A DNA stretch of 64,000 nt from contig CAKRYI010000001.1 in the NCBI GenBank assembly GCA_934426825.1, positions 372,001 to 436,000 of the forward strand, read 5' to 3'. Made by a program: the position numbers and the translations under genes. Under the pieces are notes generated by a model. The model ran no database searches, was not told the DNA's origin, and worked only from the letters and a program-made list of their open reading frames with translations. The DNA comes from an uncultured Acetatifactor sp. (lineage in GTDB: Bacteria > Bacillota > Clostridia > Lachnospirales > Lachnospiraceae). Numbering within the stretch: position 1 is the stretch's first letter; the number at the start of each line of letters is the position of its first letter. Shown in pieces: positions 36,334 through 45,626 of the stretch.

Positions 36334-38640
36334 TTATTTGTTTTCACTCATATAAATGCCCACACGGTTCTGCATCACGTCAATTACCTCGTCCAGACTT
36401 TTCTGTCCCTGAAAATAAGGGTCTGCCTCCTCCAATATAATCCCTATCACCTGACCGTTTTGGGCAGAATAGGGTCTTGCACAGGAAACCAGCGTCTTTA
36501 CGGTGTCCACATCCTCCTGTGTGGGAATATGATAAGTATACTCCCATACTCCGGCATAGCTTACCTTGTTCTCCTGAAACGTATCCTTTGTCTGTTTTGC
36601 CGCATCATCCACCTTGCTTTCAAAGTCCTCTTTTAAGGAAGGAAATCCGTTGCTATAGGTAATGCCGTCTCCTCCGCCGCCTTTCGTTTTCGTCAAAAGA
36701 TAATACTTTAAAAACTCCCATGCTCCCTCTTTGTGTTTTGACCTGCTTGTGATTCCGTAACGGAAGCTGGAATTGAGCAGACAGGTGGGTGTTCCGTCCG
36801 CCGTGGGATAGCCCACAAAAGTAACCACATCGTTAAATCTGGCACCGTCTTTCTGAATGTCATATATCTGTGACAGGAAAGCACTTTCCAGAATGGTTTT
36901 CCCGTCCTGCAATTCCTCCATCTGCTCTAAAATATTGCTGCTGTCTAAGGTTGTCGTAATGTCGTAATTATCCAGACCTTTCACAAATTCAAGCAACAAT
37001 TTAAACTCTTCCGAATCCAGATGGCACTCTCCCGTATTCCAGTCAAGAAATCTTCCAGCGTCCATTGCAAGACAGTAATACAATACGCTCGCCTGTCCCG
37101 AACCGTCAAACAGCTTTGCCTGCGGATTTTTTTCGAGGCACGCCATCACATCCTCCACTGTCCAGCCTATCTTGTCCCCCACAGCAGAACTCTTTCCCAC
37201 ATAGGTGAGGATGTTAAAATATTTCGGAATCGTATATATTTTTCCGTCCAGTTCAAACTTTTCCAATAAACCGTCCAGAAAATCCTCCCTGCAAAGATTA
37301 TCGCTTTTATCCAGATAAGGATACAAATCCTCCACCAGATTCTGCCTTGCCAAGTCCTCCTCATTCATACTTGTCAGATTCAGAATATCCGGGCAGTCAT
37401 CCGTCAAAAGTAACGCCTGTATTCTGGGAACCGCATCCTCGTAGGAAAGATAACCGTTTGCCCAGTCACTGTCCTGAGAATAGTTTTTCAGCGTCACATG
37501 ATACTTTTCATTGGACTGGTTAAACGCAATGACAATGTTTTTCATTTCCATATCTTCCAATAAATATCCGACAACGATTTCCTCTTTCTCCTGCTGCCCC
37601 TCTGCCGCTTCTCCCTTTACCAGCATCCGAAGAACCGTATCTAAATTGCTCTCATAAGAAACCGTCAGAATGTTACCGTTACTTAACGGGTAAACGCGGT
37701 TCACTTCGCCTCCGTTCATTCCGCAGTCCAGCCATGTAAGCACCTTGCTGCTCTCCCCGCTGTCCGGGTCATAACGATACAAATCAGAGTCCGTATATAC
37801 CCATAATCCGTTCTCTACCGCTGCAATTCCTTTGCTTCCCACAGGCAATGACTTGCCCGAATCCGTAATTTCTTTCCGGTCAAAATCAATCACTCCCAGT
37901 GTGTTGGTTGCAGACGCCACCGTATAATCACAGTACAGAAGCCAGACCTTTCCGTCAGCAGTAACCACTGTATTCATGGTGCCGCCGTTGGAAATTTTAA
38001 TAAATCCGCAAATGTTTCCGTTTTTGTCCACCAGTCCGACACCCTCTGTGGTAAGCAGATAACAGCGTCCCTCGCCGTCCACGGAAATACTGTGAATCCA
38101 TCTGTTTTCCGGACTGCATTCCTCCAGCAAATCGGTGAGTTCCTGTTCCCATACCTGATTTTTCTCCCCGTCATATTTGCGGAGTCTGTAAGTCTGTACG
38201 CCGGTGGATTTTCCTTCATCCGTTGTCTCCACTCCGGTCATCAGCACATAGAGATTTCCCTCGCTGTCCGTCTCGCAGGCACCCGGATAAAAACCGTCTG
38301 CCGGTAAGGTAAAAGTCTCTGACTCTTTCGTTTCCGTGTCATACGTTTCAATCGCGGTATCTACCTGAAAAACGGTATAATAAAGAGCATTTCCCGTCGT
38401 GCCGAACACCTGAATGTCATCAGCGCTCCGTCCGTCCGGCAAAAACTCCTGTGCGGTATAGACTGCATTTTCCTCCATAGCAGGCGCCGTCTGTCCCTCC
38501 GCCGTGCTCTTATCCTTTCCGCACGCTGCCAAAGAAACCACCATTCCCGCGCTGAGCAGACATGCAAGTGCCTTGGACAGTGTCTTGGTAAATGCTTTTT
38601 TCTTTTTTGATTTGTAAATGCTTTTCACATTGAATTTCAT
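36334..38640 (-). CDS. Propeller-like/solute-binding lipoprotein fusion, paralog 3
   Basis: 768 aa. A long basic N-terminus (KSIYKSKKKKAFTKTLSKAL) precedes the signal helix and lipobox LAAC. Residues about 60-340 are a beta-rich propeller-like region (DSEGNLYVLMTGVETTDEG, DGEGRCYLLTTEGVGLVD, TADGKVWLLYCDYT). The rest is a family-1 solute-binding domain: VVGYLLEDMEMKNIVIAFNQ, CPDILNLTSMNEEDLARQ, VGKSSAVGDKIGWTVEDV, GAWEFLKYYLLTKTKGGGGD, and the shared tail QKSLDEVIDVMQNRVGIYMS. First gene of the locus, with CGGAGGT before the ATG. Separated from paralog 2 by the hairpin array, so it may be expressed at a different level. Confidence 0.85.
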   Translation of the reverse strand: MKFNVKSIYKSKKKKAFTKTLSKALACLLSAGMVVSLAACGKDKSTAEGQTAPAMEENAVYTAQEFLPDGRSADDIQVFGTTGNALYYTVFQVDTAIETYDTETKESETFTLPADGFYPGACETDSEGNLYVLMTGVETTDEGKSTGVQTYRLRKYDGEKNQVWEQELTDLLEECSPENRWIHSISVDGEGRCYLLTTEGVGLVDKNGNICGFIKISNGGTMNTVVTADGKVWLLYCDYTVASATNTLGVIDFDRKEITDSGKSLPVGSKGIAAVENGLWVYTDSDLYRYDPDSGESSKVLTWLDCGMNGGEVNRVYPLSNGNILTVSYESNLDTVLRMLVKGEAAEGQQEKEEIVVGYLLEDMEMKNIVIAFNQSNEKYHVTLKNYSQDSDWANGYLSYEDAVPRIQALLLTDDCPDILNLTSMNEEDLARQNLVEDLYPYLDKSDNLCREDFLDGLLEKFELDGKIYTIPKYFNILTYVGKSSAVGDKIGWTVEDVMACLEKNPQAKLFDGSGQASVLYYCLAMDAGRFLDWNTGECHLDSEEFKLLLEFVKGLDNYDITTTLDSSNILEQMEELQDGKTILESAFLSQIYDIQKDGARFNDVVTFVGYPTADGTPTCLLNSSFRYGITSRSKHKEGAWEFLKYYLLTKTKGGGGDGITYSNGFPSLKEDFESKVDDAAKQTKDTFQENKVSYAGVWEYTYHIPTQEDVDTVKTLVSCARPYSAQNGQVIGIILEEADPYFQGQKSLDEVIDVMQNRVGIYMSENK

Positions 38641-38762
38641 TTCAAAACCTCCGTTTCCCTCTTGATGTTAATTCGTTTGTTTCTGATTTCATCTTAACAT
38701 CTTTTGAGGGAAATGAATCTTAAAAGGTTCTGAAAAAGACTTGCAGAAAATGTAAGAGAGAT

Positions 38763-39563
38763 TTAAGATTTGAACTGTCTGTGCAGCTCCCGTTTGCGGC
38801 TGCGGTGTCTCCAGATGCTTCCCAAACGGTTGTAAAACCGGAAGGATTCCACTAACAGCTTATTGGCTTTTCCCAGCCTGTCCTTGGTTGTTCCCGCATA
38901 GTGCACTCCGCCGCAGTCTGACACCCTGCCCTCTTTCACACAGGCAATCAAATCCGATTCGTTTCGGATGTATCCTTCCAGTTCGGTGTATGCCAGTCCG
39001 ATACAGTCCGCCTTGTGCGCATCGCTTCCGCCAAATGCCGGCTTGTGAAAATAAGTTGCAAGTTCCTTTGCTCTGCGGTTACTGTCCGTATCCTCACAGG
39101 CGTTAAATCCTTCCACAAAATCAAACTTGTCCATCACGGAAAGCCGGTTACGGTACTTTGCGGTGTTGGTAATGCTTAAATATTTCTCCCCGCAAGGGTG
39201 TGCCGGGCCGAGAATCCCGCCGTTTTTGTGGACTATCTCAATTAAAAGCTGTACCGGAAGCCCGCGCAGCTCCAGAATTTTCAGTTTGGAGCCGTTGGGC
39301 ATAATTACCAGAATATGTCCCGCATCTATGGTGTCGTATTCAATGCCTTTTAACACGACAAAATCTTCGGGGATTCCTGCTTTCTCCATCGTCTGCAGAT
39401 GTTTTTGCCATGCGCGGTAGCCGTTGTAGGAATTGTGGTCACTGACTAACATTCCGTCATAACCCCTGTGCTTCAAAATACCCACAAACTGCACAATGGG
39501 CACCTTTCCGTCCATGGAACCTTCCTTTGTGTGACAGTGCATATCAAATTTCATTTCATTCAT
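38763..39563 (-). CDS. PHP-domain metal-dependent phosphoesterase
   Basis: About 266 aa. PHP motifs: KFDMHCHTKEGSMDG (I), VSDHNSYNGY (II), ILGPAHPCGEKY (III) and AFGGSDAHKADCIG (IV), giving the His/Asp residues for a trinuclear metal site. Related proteins hydrolyse phosphoesters such as nucleoside phosphates or 3',5'-bisphosphates, or small phosphorylated substrates; I cannot say which. The ATG at 39563 is chosen because TGTGGG is 5-6 nt upstream; an in-frame TTG further up would translate the dispersed repeat and is rejected. No obvious operon partner. Confidence 0.88.
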   Translation of the reverse strand: MNEMKFDMHCHTKEGSMDGKVPIVQFVGILKHRGYDGMLVSDHNSYNGYRAWQKHLQTMEKAGIPEDFVVLKGIEYDTIDAGHILVIMPNGSKLKILELRGLPVQLLIEIVHKNGGILGPAHPCGEKYLSITNTAKYRNRLSVMDKFDFVEGFNACEDTDSNRRAKELATYFHKPAFGGSDAHKADCIGLAYTELEGYIRNESDLIACVKEGRVSDCGGVHYAGTTKDRLGKANKLLVESFRFYNRLGSIWRHRSRKRELHRQFKS

Positions 39564-39568
39564 TTTTT

Positions 39569-39663
39569 CCCACATTTCTGCGCACGTTCTTTGCGCATAG
39601 CGAGTTTGTGTCAAGTGCGCACAGACACAAATCTCGTGATTGAAAAATTTTATTTTTCAATCT
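39569..39663 (-). repeat. Dispersed structured 5'-UTR repeat, copy A
   Basis: About 95 bp directly before the PHP gene. On the minus strand, in order: hairpin GATTGAAAAAT/ATTTTTCAATC with 3-nt loop; a 12-bp stem (CGAG-TTTGTGTC with GACACAAA-CTCG, one bulged base; plus positions 39601-39636); and TGCGCA/TGCGCA around a 7-nt loop, ending in the TGTGG that serves as ribosome-binding site. Copy B differs at paired positions in a compensatory way. Confidence 0.85.
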
Positions 39664-39733
39664 TTTCCGCCCCTGCTATCCGTTTTTCTTTAGTTTGTTC
39701 TCCTGTTTGGGATTCTATACTGCAATCTATTTA

Positions 39734-42700
39734 TCAGTCCACGCTCTTTAGCGATTCCGTCATGCTGACACGTTCCAGTTTTCCCCTCATAAACAGGCTC
39801 ACGATTTCCGCAAAGCCGAAGGTGAGGAGCACACTGTACACGTAGCTGATTGGCCTTACATGAATGTCAAAGGCAACCATGTCAATATTGATTTGATTCA
39901 TAATAAATAAATGCAGGAAATGTCCGAGCACCAGTCCCACCGCAGTTCCCATGGCGGTCAGCATCCTGTTTTCCCGGAATACATAGGACGCCGTCTCTTT
40001 CCGGCGGAATCCCAGCACCTTGATTGTTGCAATTTCCCGGATTCGCTCCGTGATATTGATATTGGTGAGGTTGTACAGCACAATGAACGCCAGTCCCGCC
40101 GCACAGAGAATCACTACCACCACTATCAGGTTCAGGCTGGACATCATACTGGAAAACCGCGCCATAGTGTCCTCGTTGACATTGACCGCTGTCACCGTGT
40201 CCTCCTTCATCAGCCCTGCTGCCACCTGATGCGCATCTGTGCCCTCCGGCAGATTGACATAGCAGTTTTTAAACTCCGCTTCCCTGCCCATCTGACTTTC
40301 ATAAGTATGATTGTTCATATAGGCATAGTCGTAAATGAAGTTCTGGCTGATACCGGAGATAACTGCGGTAATGGTCTCCATATCCTTGTTCTGCAAAGTT
40401 ATGGTGTCCCCTATTTTCAGTCCGTAGGTATCCGCTATTTTATCCGTGAGCACAACCTCGCCGTCCCCCGGAAAAGCAACGGGCACTTTTTTATCCGTAT
40501 GAATATCCACAAACGGCGAAATATCGCTTTGGGAATCCACCGTCAGCACATTTACGGACTTTCTTCCCTTATCCGTCACCAAATCAAAGGTGGACTCTCC
40601 CACCACAAGGTAGTCAGCATCCGAAATGCCGGCAATCTTCCGTAGCAAATCTTTATCCGATTCCGTCACCGGCTCGGAGTAAGCCACATTCAAATCATAA
40701 ATCTGGATTTCTTCAAACTGCTGGTATGCCACCTGCGCAATGGAATCCTCGATTCCGAACGCCGCCACCAAAAGCGCCGTACAACCGCTGATTCCGAGCA
40801 CCATCATAAACAGGCGCTTTTTGTATCGGAAAATATTGCGGAAGGACACTTTCTTTAAGAATTTCATCCTTTTCCAGATAAAAGGAACATATTCCAGAAA
40901 TACTCTTTTTCCCGCCTTGGGCGCCTTCGGCCGCATAAGCTGCGCCGCTACCTGACTTAATTCCACACGACAGGACAGCCATGTGGTTCCCACCGAACAA
41001 AGCAGGGAAACCACCACGGAAATCACCGCCTGTTTCCAGTCAAACAGATACAGCAGGGAATCCATGCGGTACATAATTCCGTATGCCTCCCAGATAATTC
41101 TGGGGAAAAAGTAGGTTCCTGCCGCAAATCCCACCACACAGCCTATCATGGCGGCGGAACCGGAATAAAACATATATTTGAACATGATAACACCGTCGCT
41201 GTAGCCAAGCGCCTTCAGCACGCCAATCTGGGTTCTCTGTTCCTCCACCATGCGGTTCATGGTCGTCACACACACTAACGCCGCCACCAGAAAGAAAAAT
41301 ACCGGGAACACATCCGCCACACCGGCTACGATGGACGAATCGTTGTCAAAGCAGACATATCCTATATTGGTGTCCCTTCCCAAAAGATAGCTGTCCGGCT
41401 TTTCAATATCCGCAATCTCTTTCTCGGCATCCGTCAGTTTTGCTTCCGCATCCGCTATTTTTTCATCAAATTCCTGCTTGCCGTCCTCGTACTCCTGCAA
41501 GCCGTCCTCATATTCTTTTCTGGCGTCCGCAAGCTCCTGTTCCTTTTCCGCCAAGGTCTGTTTGCCGTCCTTCAGCTCTTTTTGGGCGTCCTCCAGTTGC
41601 TGTTTTCCGTCCGCAATCTGCTCCTTTGCGTCTGCGATTGCCGCCTTTCCGTCCTCCAGTTCCTGTTTTCCCTTTTCAATCTCCTTCCATGAATCCGCAA
41701 GCTGTTTGTCTGCGTCTGCGGTCTGCGCCTCGCCCTGTGCAATCTCTTTTTCATAGGCGGCAATCGTTTCCCTGCCCTGTGCCGCAGCAGCCTTGCCCGC
41801 CTCCAGCTCCTGTCTTTTTGATTCAATCTGTGCAAGTCCGTCCGCCACCTGTGACTGTCCTGCGGCTATCTGCTGCAGTCCGGCATTTACCGCCGCCATC
41901 TGCTCCGGCGGAACGCTGCTCTCATCCCCGTACAGGGCAATCAACTGCTGCTTCTGCAAGGTAAGCGCCTGATACTGTCCGTCCAGTTCCTGCTTCGTCT
42001 GTAACAGGGAATTTTCTGTTTCGTTCAGTGTCTCTTCTCCCTCTGCAAGCTGTTTTTCGCTCTCCGCAAGCGCAGCCTTTTGTTCCTCTAACTTGGCTCT
42101 GCCTGTCTTAAGCTGCTCCTTCGCCTGATCCAGTTTGTACTTTCCGCCATTCCACTCGTCAATGCCGTCCTGAATCTTCTGTTCGCCGTCCGCTAATTCC
42201 TTTTCTTTATCTGCAATCTCCTGCTCTGTGTCCTCTAATTCTTTTGACTTTTCCTGTATGGTCTTTTCCGCATCCGCAAGCTCTTTTTTTGCATCCGCAA
42301 GCTGTTTCTCCCCGTCCGTTATCTGCTCGCCTGCATCCGTAAGCTGCTCTCTTGCGTCATCCAGTTCGGTCTGGGCGTCCGCCTTCTCGGTGTTGTACTC
42401 TTCTCTGGCGTCCGCAAGATCCTTTTCCGCGTCAGAAACCACCTGTTCATAGCGCATATCGGCAGCCTCTTTTGCATACTGCTCCCACACGCTCTTTTTC
42501 TCTGCGATAAAATTGTCGTATTCCTCGCTGTAAAGAGGAAAGTTCTGCTCAAATTTTACGAAAATCTCCGTGAAATAATCGACGTCAAATCCGTCGTAGG
42601 GCAGATAGATAAAGCCTGCCACCCTGCCGGTTCCAAGGGAGGTGTTGCCCCTCTCGTACTGTATATAATAGGATGCCTGCACCACACCCACAATGGTATA

Positions 42701-43195
42701 TTCCCGGTAGGCAAAGTGTCCCAAATCGTCCTCGGTATTGTTTTCGGAAAGACGCAGTTTCTCACCCACCGAATTTCTCGCAAAAAGATTGGCATCCACC
42801 ACGCACTCATCCGCACTCTGCGGCATACGGCCCTCTAAAACCTTAAGCTGATTGACCTCTCCGGTGAGGCTGTGCGCCTTCACAACGCCTTCCTTTCCCT
42901 CGGCGTCCTGATAGATTATATCAAAGGAAACAGCTCCCTCCGCATCTTTTACGTCCTCTTTCTGCCTGAGAAAGTCCACCTCTTCTTCCGTATATCCTAA
43001 CGTGGAAAGCAGGCGGTAATCATAAAAACCCTTCTCCTCTAAATATTTTCCCGCCGTTTTTACCATGGCAGGCTTCGCCACCTTCAGTCCGGCAAAAAAG
43101 CCCACTCCCAGCGCAACAATGGCAAGAATTGCGCAAAAGCGTCCCAAACTCTGTTTTATTTCCCGAAAAGTTGATTTCCAAATCATATGCCGCAC
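39734..43195 (-). CDS. FtsX-type ABC permease with very long coiled coil
   Basis: 1153 aa. Helix 1 (FCAILAIVALGVGFFAGLKV) is followed by a MacB-like core, then about 370 residues (about 255-620) of Ala/Glu/Lys/Asp heptads (KQLADAKKELADAEKTIQEK; QELADARKEYEDGLQEYEDG) forming an extracellular coiled coil. A first FtsX domain with three helices follows (VFPVFFFLVAALVCVTTMNR), then a second core and a second FtsX domain (LNLIVVVVILCAAGLAFIVL; LTFGFAEIVSLFMRGKLERV). Its ATPase is encoded 3 nt upstream. Such permeases act by mechanotransmission, for example in lipoprotein or peptide release or cell-wall hydrolase control, rather than by classical transport. The partner of the coiled coil is unknown. 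Confidence 0.92.
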   Translation of the reverse strand: MRHMIWKSTFREIKQSLGRFCAILAIVALGVGFFAGLKVAKPAMVKTAGKYLEEKGFYDYRLLSTLGYTEEEVDFLRQKEDVKDAEGAVSFDIIYQDAEGKEGVVKAHSLTGEVNQLKVLEGRMPQSADECVVDANLFARNSVGEKLRLSENNTEDDLGHFAYREYTIVGVVQASYYIQYERGNTSLGTGRVAGFIYLPYDGFDVDYFTEIFVKFEQNFPLYSEEYDNFIAEKKSVWEQYAKEAADMRYEQVVSDAEKDLADAREEYNTEKADAQTELDDAREQLTDAGEQITDGEKQLADAKKELADAEKTIQEKSKELEDTEQEIADKEKELADGEQKIQDGIDEWNGGKYKLDQAKEQLKTGRAKLEEQKAALAESEKQLAEGEETLNETENSLLQTKQELDGQYQALTLQKQQLIALYGDESSVPPEQMAAVNAGLQQIAAGQSQVADGLAQIESKRQELEAGKAAAAQGRETIAAYEKEIAQGEAQTADADKQLADSWKEIEKGKQELEDGKAAIADAKEQIADGKQQLEDAQKELKDGKQTLAEKEQELADARKEYEDGLQEYEDGKQEFDEKIADAEAKLTDAEKEIADIEKPDSYLLGRDTNIGYVCFDNDSSIVAGVADVFPVFFFLVAALVCVTTMNRMVEEQRTQIGVLKALGYSDGVIMFKYMFYSGSAAMIGCVVGFAAGTYFFPRIIWEAYGIMYRMDSLLYLFDWKQAVISVVVSLLCSVGTTWLSCRVELSQVAAQLMRPKAPKAGKRVFLEYVPFIWKRMKFLKKVSFRNIFRYKKRLFMMVLGISGCTALLVAAFGIEDSIAQVAYQQFEEIQIYDLNVAYSEPVTESDKDLLRKIAGISDADYLVVGESTFDLVTDKGRKSVNVLTVDSQSDISPFVDIHTDKKVPVAFPGDGEVVLTDKIADTYGLKIGDTITLQNKDMETITAVISGISQNFIYDYAYMNNHTYESQMGREAEFKNCYVNLPEGTDAHQVAAGLMKEDTVTAVNVNEDTMARFSSMMSSLNLIVVVVILCAAGLAFIVLYNLTNINITERIREIATIKVLGFRRKETASYVFRENRMLTAMGTAVGLVLGHFLHLFIMNQINIDMVAFDIHVRPISYVYSVLLTFGFAEIVSLFMRGKLERVSMTESLKSVD

Positions 43196-43198
43196 CCT

Positions 43199-43903
43199 TT
43201 ACCACTCAATATCCGCAATATCCGTAATGTGGTCATTTTTCACCATGTTCACCACGGTTCCGCTCTTTACCGTAATCACGCGGTCTGCCATCGCCGTCAA
43301 CGCCTGATTGTGGGTAATCACCACCACGGTTCTGCCCCTCTGCCTGCAGGTATCCTGCAATAATTTCAGCACCGCTTTTCCCGTATTGTAATCCAGTGCG
43401 CCCGTAGGCTCATCGCATAAAAGCAGTTTGGGATTTTTTGCCAGCGCTCTGGCAATGGCAACTCTCTGCTGCTCCCCGCCGGATAACTGCGCCGGGAAAT
43501 TATTTTTTCTCTCCGAAAGTCCCACTTCGTTTAGCACCTCCGCCGCGTCCAACGGGTCACGGCATATCTGCGCCGCCAGTTCTACATTTTCCAAAGCGGT
43601 CAGATTCTGTACCAGATTATAAAACTGGAAAACAAATCCCACATCGAAACGTCTGTAGTCCGTGAGCTGCCTTTTGTTGTAGCCGGAGATTTCCTGTCCG
43701 TCTAAAATCACCTTGCCGTCCGTCAGGGAATCCATTCCGCCGAGTATGTTCAAAATCGTGGTTTTTCCCGCACCGGAGGCTCCTACAATCACGCAGAACT
43801 CCCCCTGCTCGATTTCAAAATTCACGTCGTGCAGCGCCGTGATTTCCACTTCACCCGTCTTATATATCTTCTTTACATTTTTAAATACTACAAAAGCGCT
43901 CAT
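43199..43903 (-). CDS. ABC ATPase of the MacB/LolD group
   Basis: 234 aa. Walker A GASGAGKTTILNILGG, signature LSGGEQQRVAIARAL, Walker B LLLCDEPTGALDYNTG, H-loop VVITHNQALTAMAD. The Leu/Asn-rich segment after Walker A and DEPTGALD are typical of the MacB/LolD/FtsE ATPases that partner FtsX permeases. It precedes the permease gene by 3 nt. Confidence 0.95.
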   Translation of the reverse strand: MSAFVVFKNVKKIYKTGEVEITALHDVNFEIEQGEFCVIVGASGAGKTTILNILGGMDSLTDGKVILDGQEISGYNKRQLTDYRRFDVGFVFQFYNLVQNLTALENVELAAQICRDPLDAAEVLNEVGLSERKNNFPAQLSGGEQQRVAIARALAKNPKLLLCDEPTGALDYNTGKAVLKLLQDTCRQRGRTVVVITHNQALTAMADRVITVKSGTVVNMVKNDHITDIADIEW

Positions 43904-44048
43904 TTCTTTCTCCTCGTTTCACAGGTTTTTCTCAATCAAAAAGGCTTCCCGCCCATGAAAAACATTCTTAGTTTTAGTATAACACAGAATATTTCCCACA
44001 GGATAGAAGCCTTTGTAATTTTCCTGTAAAAGATTTCTAAAAAATTGA

Positions 44049-45338
44049 TTAATTTACCTGTGCAAACGCCTGATCCAAATCGGCAATGATGTCATCAATG
44101 TGCTCCGTACCGATGGAAAGACGAATGGTGTTGGACTTAATGCCCTGATCCACCAGTTCTTCCGGCGAAAGCTCGGAGTGGGTTGTGGTAGCCGGGTGAA
44201 TTACCAGACTCTTCACATCTGCCACGTTTGCAAGCAGGGAGAATATTTTCAGGCTGTCAATAAACTTGAACGCCTCCTTCTGTCCGCCCTTGATTTCAAA
44301 GGTAAAGATAGAAGCTCCGCCGTTGGGGAAATATTTCTCATACAGCGCATGGTCAGGGTGCTCCGGCAGGGAGGGATGATTTACATGCTCCACCTTCGGG
44401 TGCTTTGACAGATATTCCACTACCTTCTTCGTATTCTCCGCATGACGCTCCAGTCTTAAGGAAAGTGTCTCCACTCCCTGTAACAAAAGGAATGCGTTGA
44501 ACGGTGAAATTGCCGCACCGGTATCACGAAGCAGTATTGCTCTGATATAAGTAACAAATGCTGCCGGGCCTGCCGCATCCACAAAGGATACACCATGGTA
44601 GCTGGCGTTGGGCTCAATAATGGCGGGGTGCTTTCCGCTTGCCTTCCAGTCAAATTTACCGGAGTCAATAATCACACCGCCCAAAGTTGTACCGTGTCCT
44701 CCGATAAACTTGGTTGCGGAATGTACCACAATATCTGCTCCATGCTCTATGGGACGAATCAGATAAGGGGTTCCGAAGGTATTGTCAATGACTAACGGAA
44801 GTCCGTGCTTGTGTGCAATCTCTGCAATCGCATCAATGTCGGGAATATCACTGTTGGGGTTGCCGAGAGTTTCCAAGTAAACTGCCTTGGTATTCTCCTG
44901 AATGGCATCCTCCACAGCCTTCAAGTCATGTGCGTCCACAAAAGTGGTTGTCACTCCGTATTTCGGAAGGGTATGCTTTAACAGGTTGTAGCTTCCGCCG
45001 TAAATGGTTTTCTGTGCCACAATGTGGTCGCCTGCACCTGCAAGTGCCTGAATGGTATAAGTGATGGCTGCTGCACCGGAAGCTAATGCCAATGCTGCCA
45101 CGCCGCCTTCCAAAGCTGCCAGCCTCTTCTCTAATACGTCCTGTGTGGAGTTGGTAAGTCTGCCGTAAATATTTCCGGCATCCGTAAGTCCGAATCTTGC
45201 TGCCGCATGCTCGGAATTATGAAAAACATAGGAGGTTGTCTGATAAATGGGTACTGCTCTCGCATCGGTTGCGGGGTCGGGATTTTCCTGTCCTACATGA
45301 AGCTGTAATGTCTCAAATCTTAATTTCTGTTCTCTCAT
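44049..45338 (-). CDS. metY: O-acetylhomoserine sulfhydrylase
   Basis: 429 aa, PLP-dependent Cys/Met metabolism family. Makes homocysteine from O-acetylhomoserine and sulfide. Features: FETLQLHVGQENPDPATDAR N-terminus, AVPIYQTTSYVF, ALASGAAAITYTIQALAGAG, and PLP-Lys in VVHSATKFIGGHG (around residue 205-210). The length of about 430 and the long insert after the active site (ASGKHPAIIEPNASYHG) separate MetY from cystathionine gamma-synthase. AGAGAGG precedes the ATG at 45338. The 5' leader carries a Cys-codon ORF and pairing sequences suggesting control by cysteine or methionine supply. Confidence 0.94.
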   Translation of the reverse strand: MREQKLRFETLQLHVGQENPDPATDARAVPIYQTTSYVFHNSEHAAARFGLTDAGNIYGRLTNSTQDVLEKRLAALEGGVAALALASGAAAITYTIQALAGAGDHIVAQKTIYGGSYNLLKHTLPKYGVTTTFVDAHDLKAVEDAIQENTKAVYLETLGNPNSDIPDIDAIAEIAHKHGLPLVIDNTFGTPYLIRPIEHGADIVVHSATKFIGGHGTTLGGVIIDSGKFDWKASGKHPAIIEPNASYHGVSFVDAAGPAAFVTYIRAILLRDTGAAISPFNAFLLLQGVETLSLRLERHAENTKKVVEYLSKHPKVEHVNHPSLPEHPDHALYEKYFPNGGASIFTFEIKGGQKEAFKFIDSLKIFSLLANVADVKSLVIHPATTTHSELSPEELVDQGIKSNTIRLSIGTEHIDDIIADLDQAFAQVN

Positions 45339-45343
45339 AGTTA

Positions 45344-45368
45344 ATATCCTCTCTTTCTGTTCTCTCGA
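45344..45368 (-). promoter_or_regulatory. metY ribosome-binding site in a potential long-range helix
   Basis: On the minus strand GAGAGGATAT (45344-45353, containing the Shine-Dalgarno) can pair over 10 bp, one G-U, with ATATCTTCTC (45538-45547) in the leader ORF. TCGAGAG (45362-45368) just upstream can pair over 7 bp with CTCTCGA (45512-45518) at the leader's last codons. The two helices are nested and compatible with each other. Confidence 0.5.
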
Positions 45369-45508
45369 ATTTGTATTGTTCGTTTTCTCTGTTCAACCGT
45401 CTTTCCAAGTTTACCGGTTATTTCGTTCATCTGTCTGTCAGATTTGTCCGTTCCGTTCCCTTGTGCGGTTTGTCATTTTTTACTTTACGTTTCTGCTTTC
45501 CTGTGCTA

Positions 45509-45586
45509 TTATCGAGAGCAACACATTCGATCCTTCCGAGAAGATATGTTATGTACACTTATAAAACGGGAACCACTCAATATCAT
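45509..45586 (-). CDS. Leader ORF (25 aa) with Met-Cys-Cys codons upstream of metY
   Basis: The ATG at 45586 is preceded by GGGAGG at 8 nt. The peptide begins MILSGSRF and ends RMCCSR before TAA: two adjacent Cys codons after a Met codon, four codons from the stop. It lies about 170 nt upstream of metY behind a strong promoter. Tandem Cys codons near the end of a leader peptide are the hallmark of amino-acid-responsive attenuation. Not recognised as a known named leader. Confidence 0.6.
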   Translation of the reverse strand: MILSGSRFISVHNISSRKDRMCCSR

Positions 45587-45626
45587 TCTTAGGTCCTCCC
45601 TTCTTGTTTTCCTTGCTGTTGAAGGA

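Noticed and set aside
39564..39614. In-frame TTG extension of the PHP gene (and the same at 46226-46282 for PAP2)
   Set aside because: The extension translates the dispersed repeat. In the third copy, before thiN, the repeat is out of frame with the gene, so it is not coding; good ribosome-binding sites precede the downstream ATGs.
41440..41964. Long plus-strand ORFs opposite the FtsX coiled coil and opposite the lipoprotein repeats (4945-5376)
   Set aside because: Shadows of low-complexity coding sequence with biased codons; no start signals.
45371..45592. Plus-strand ORFs opposite the metY leader
   Set aside because: No ribosome-binding sites and antisense to a region with a consensus promoter and leader ORF.
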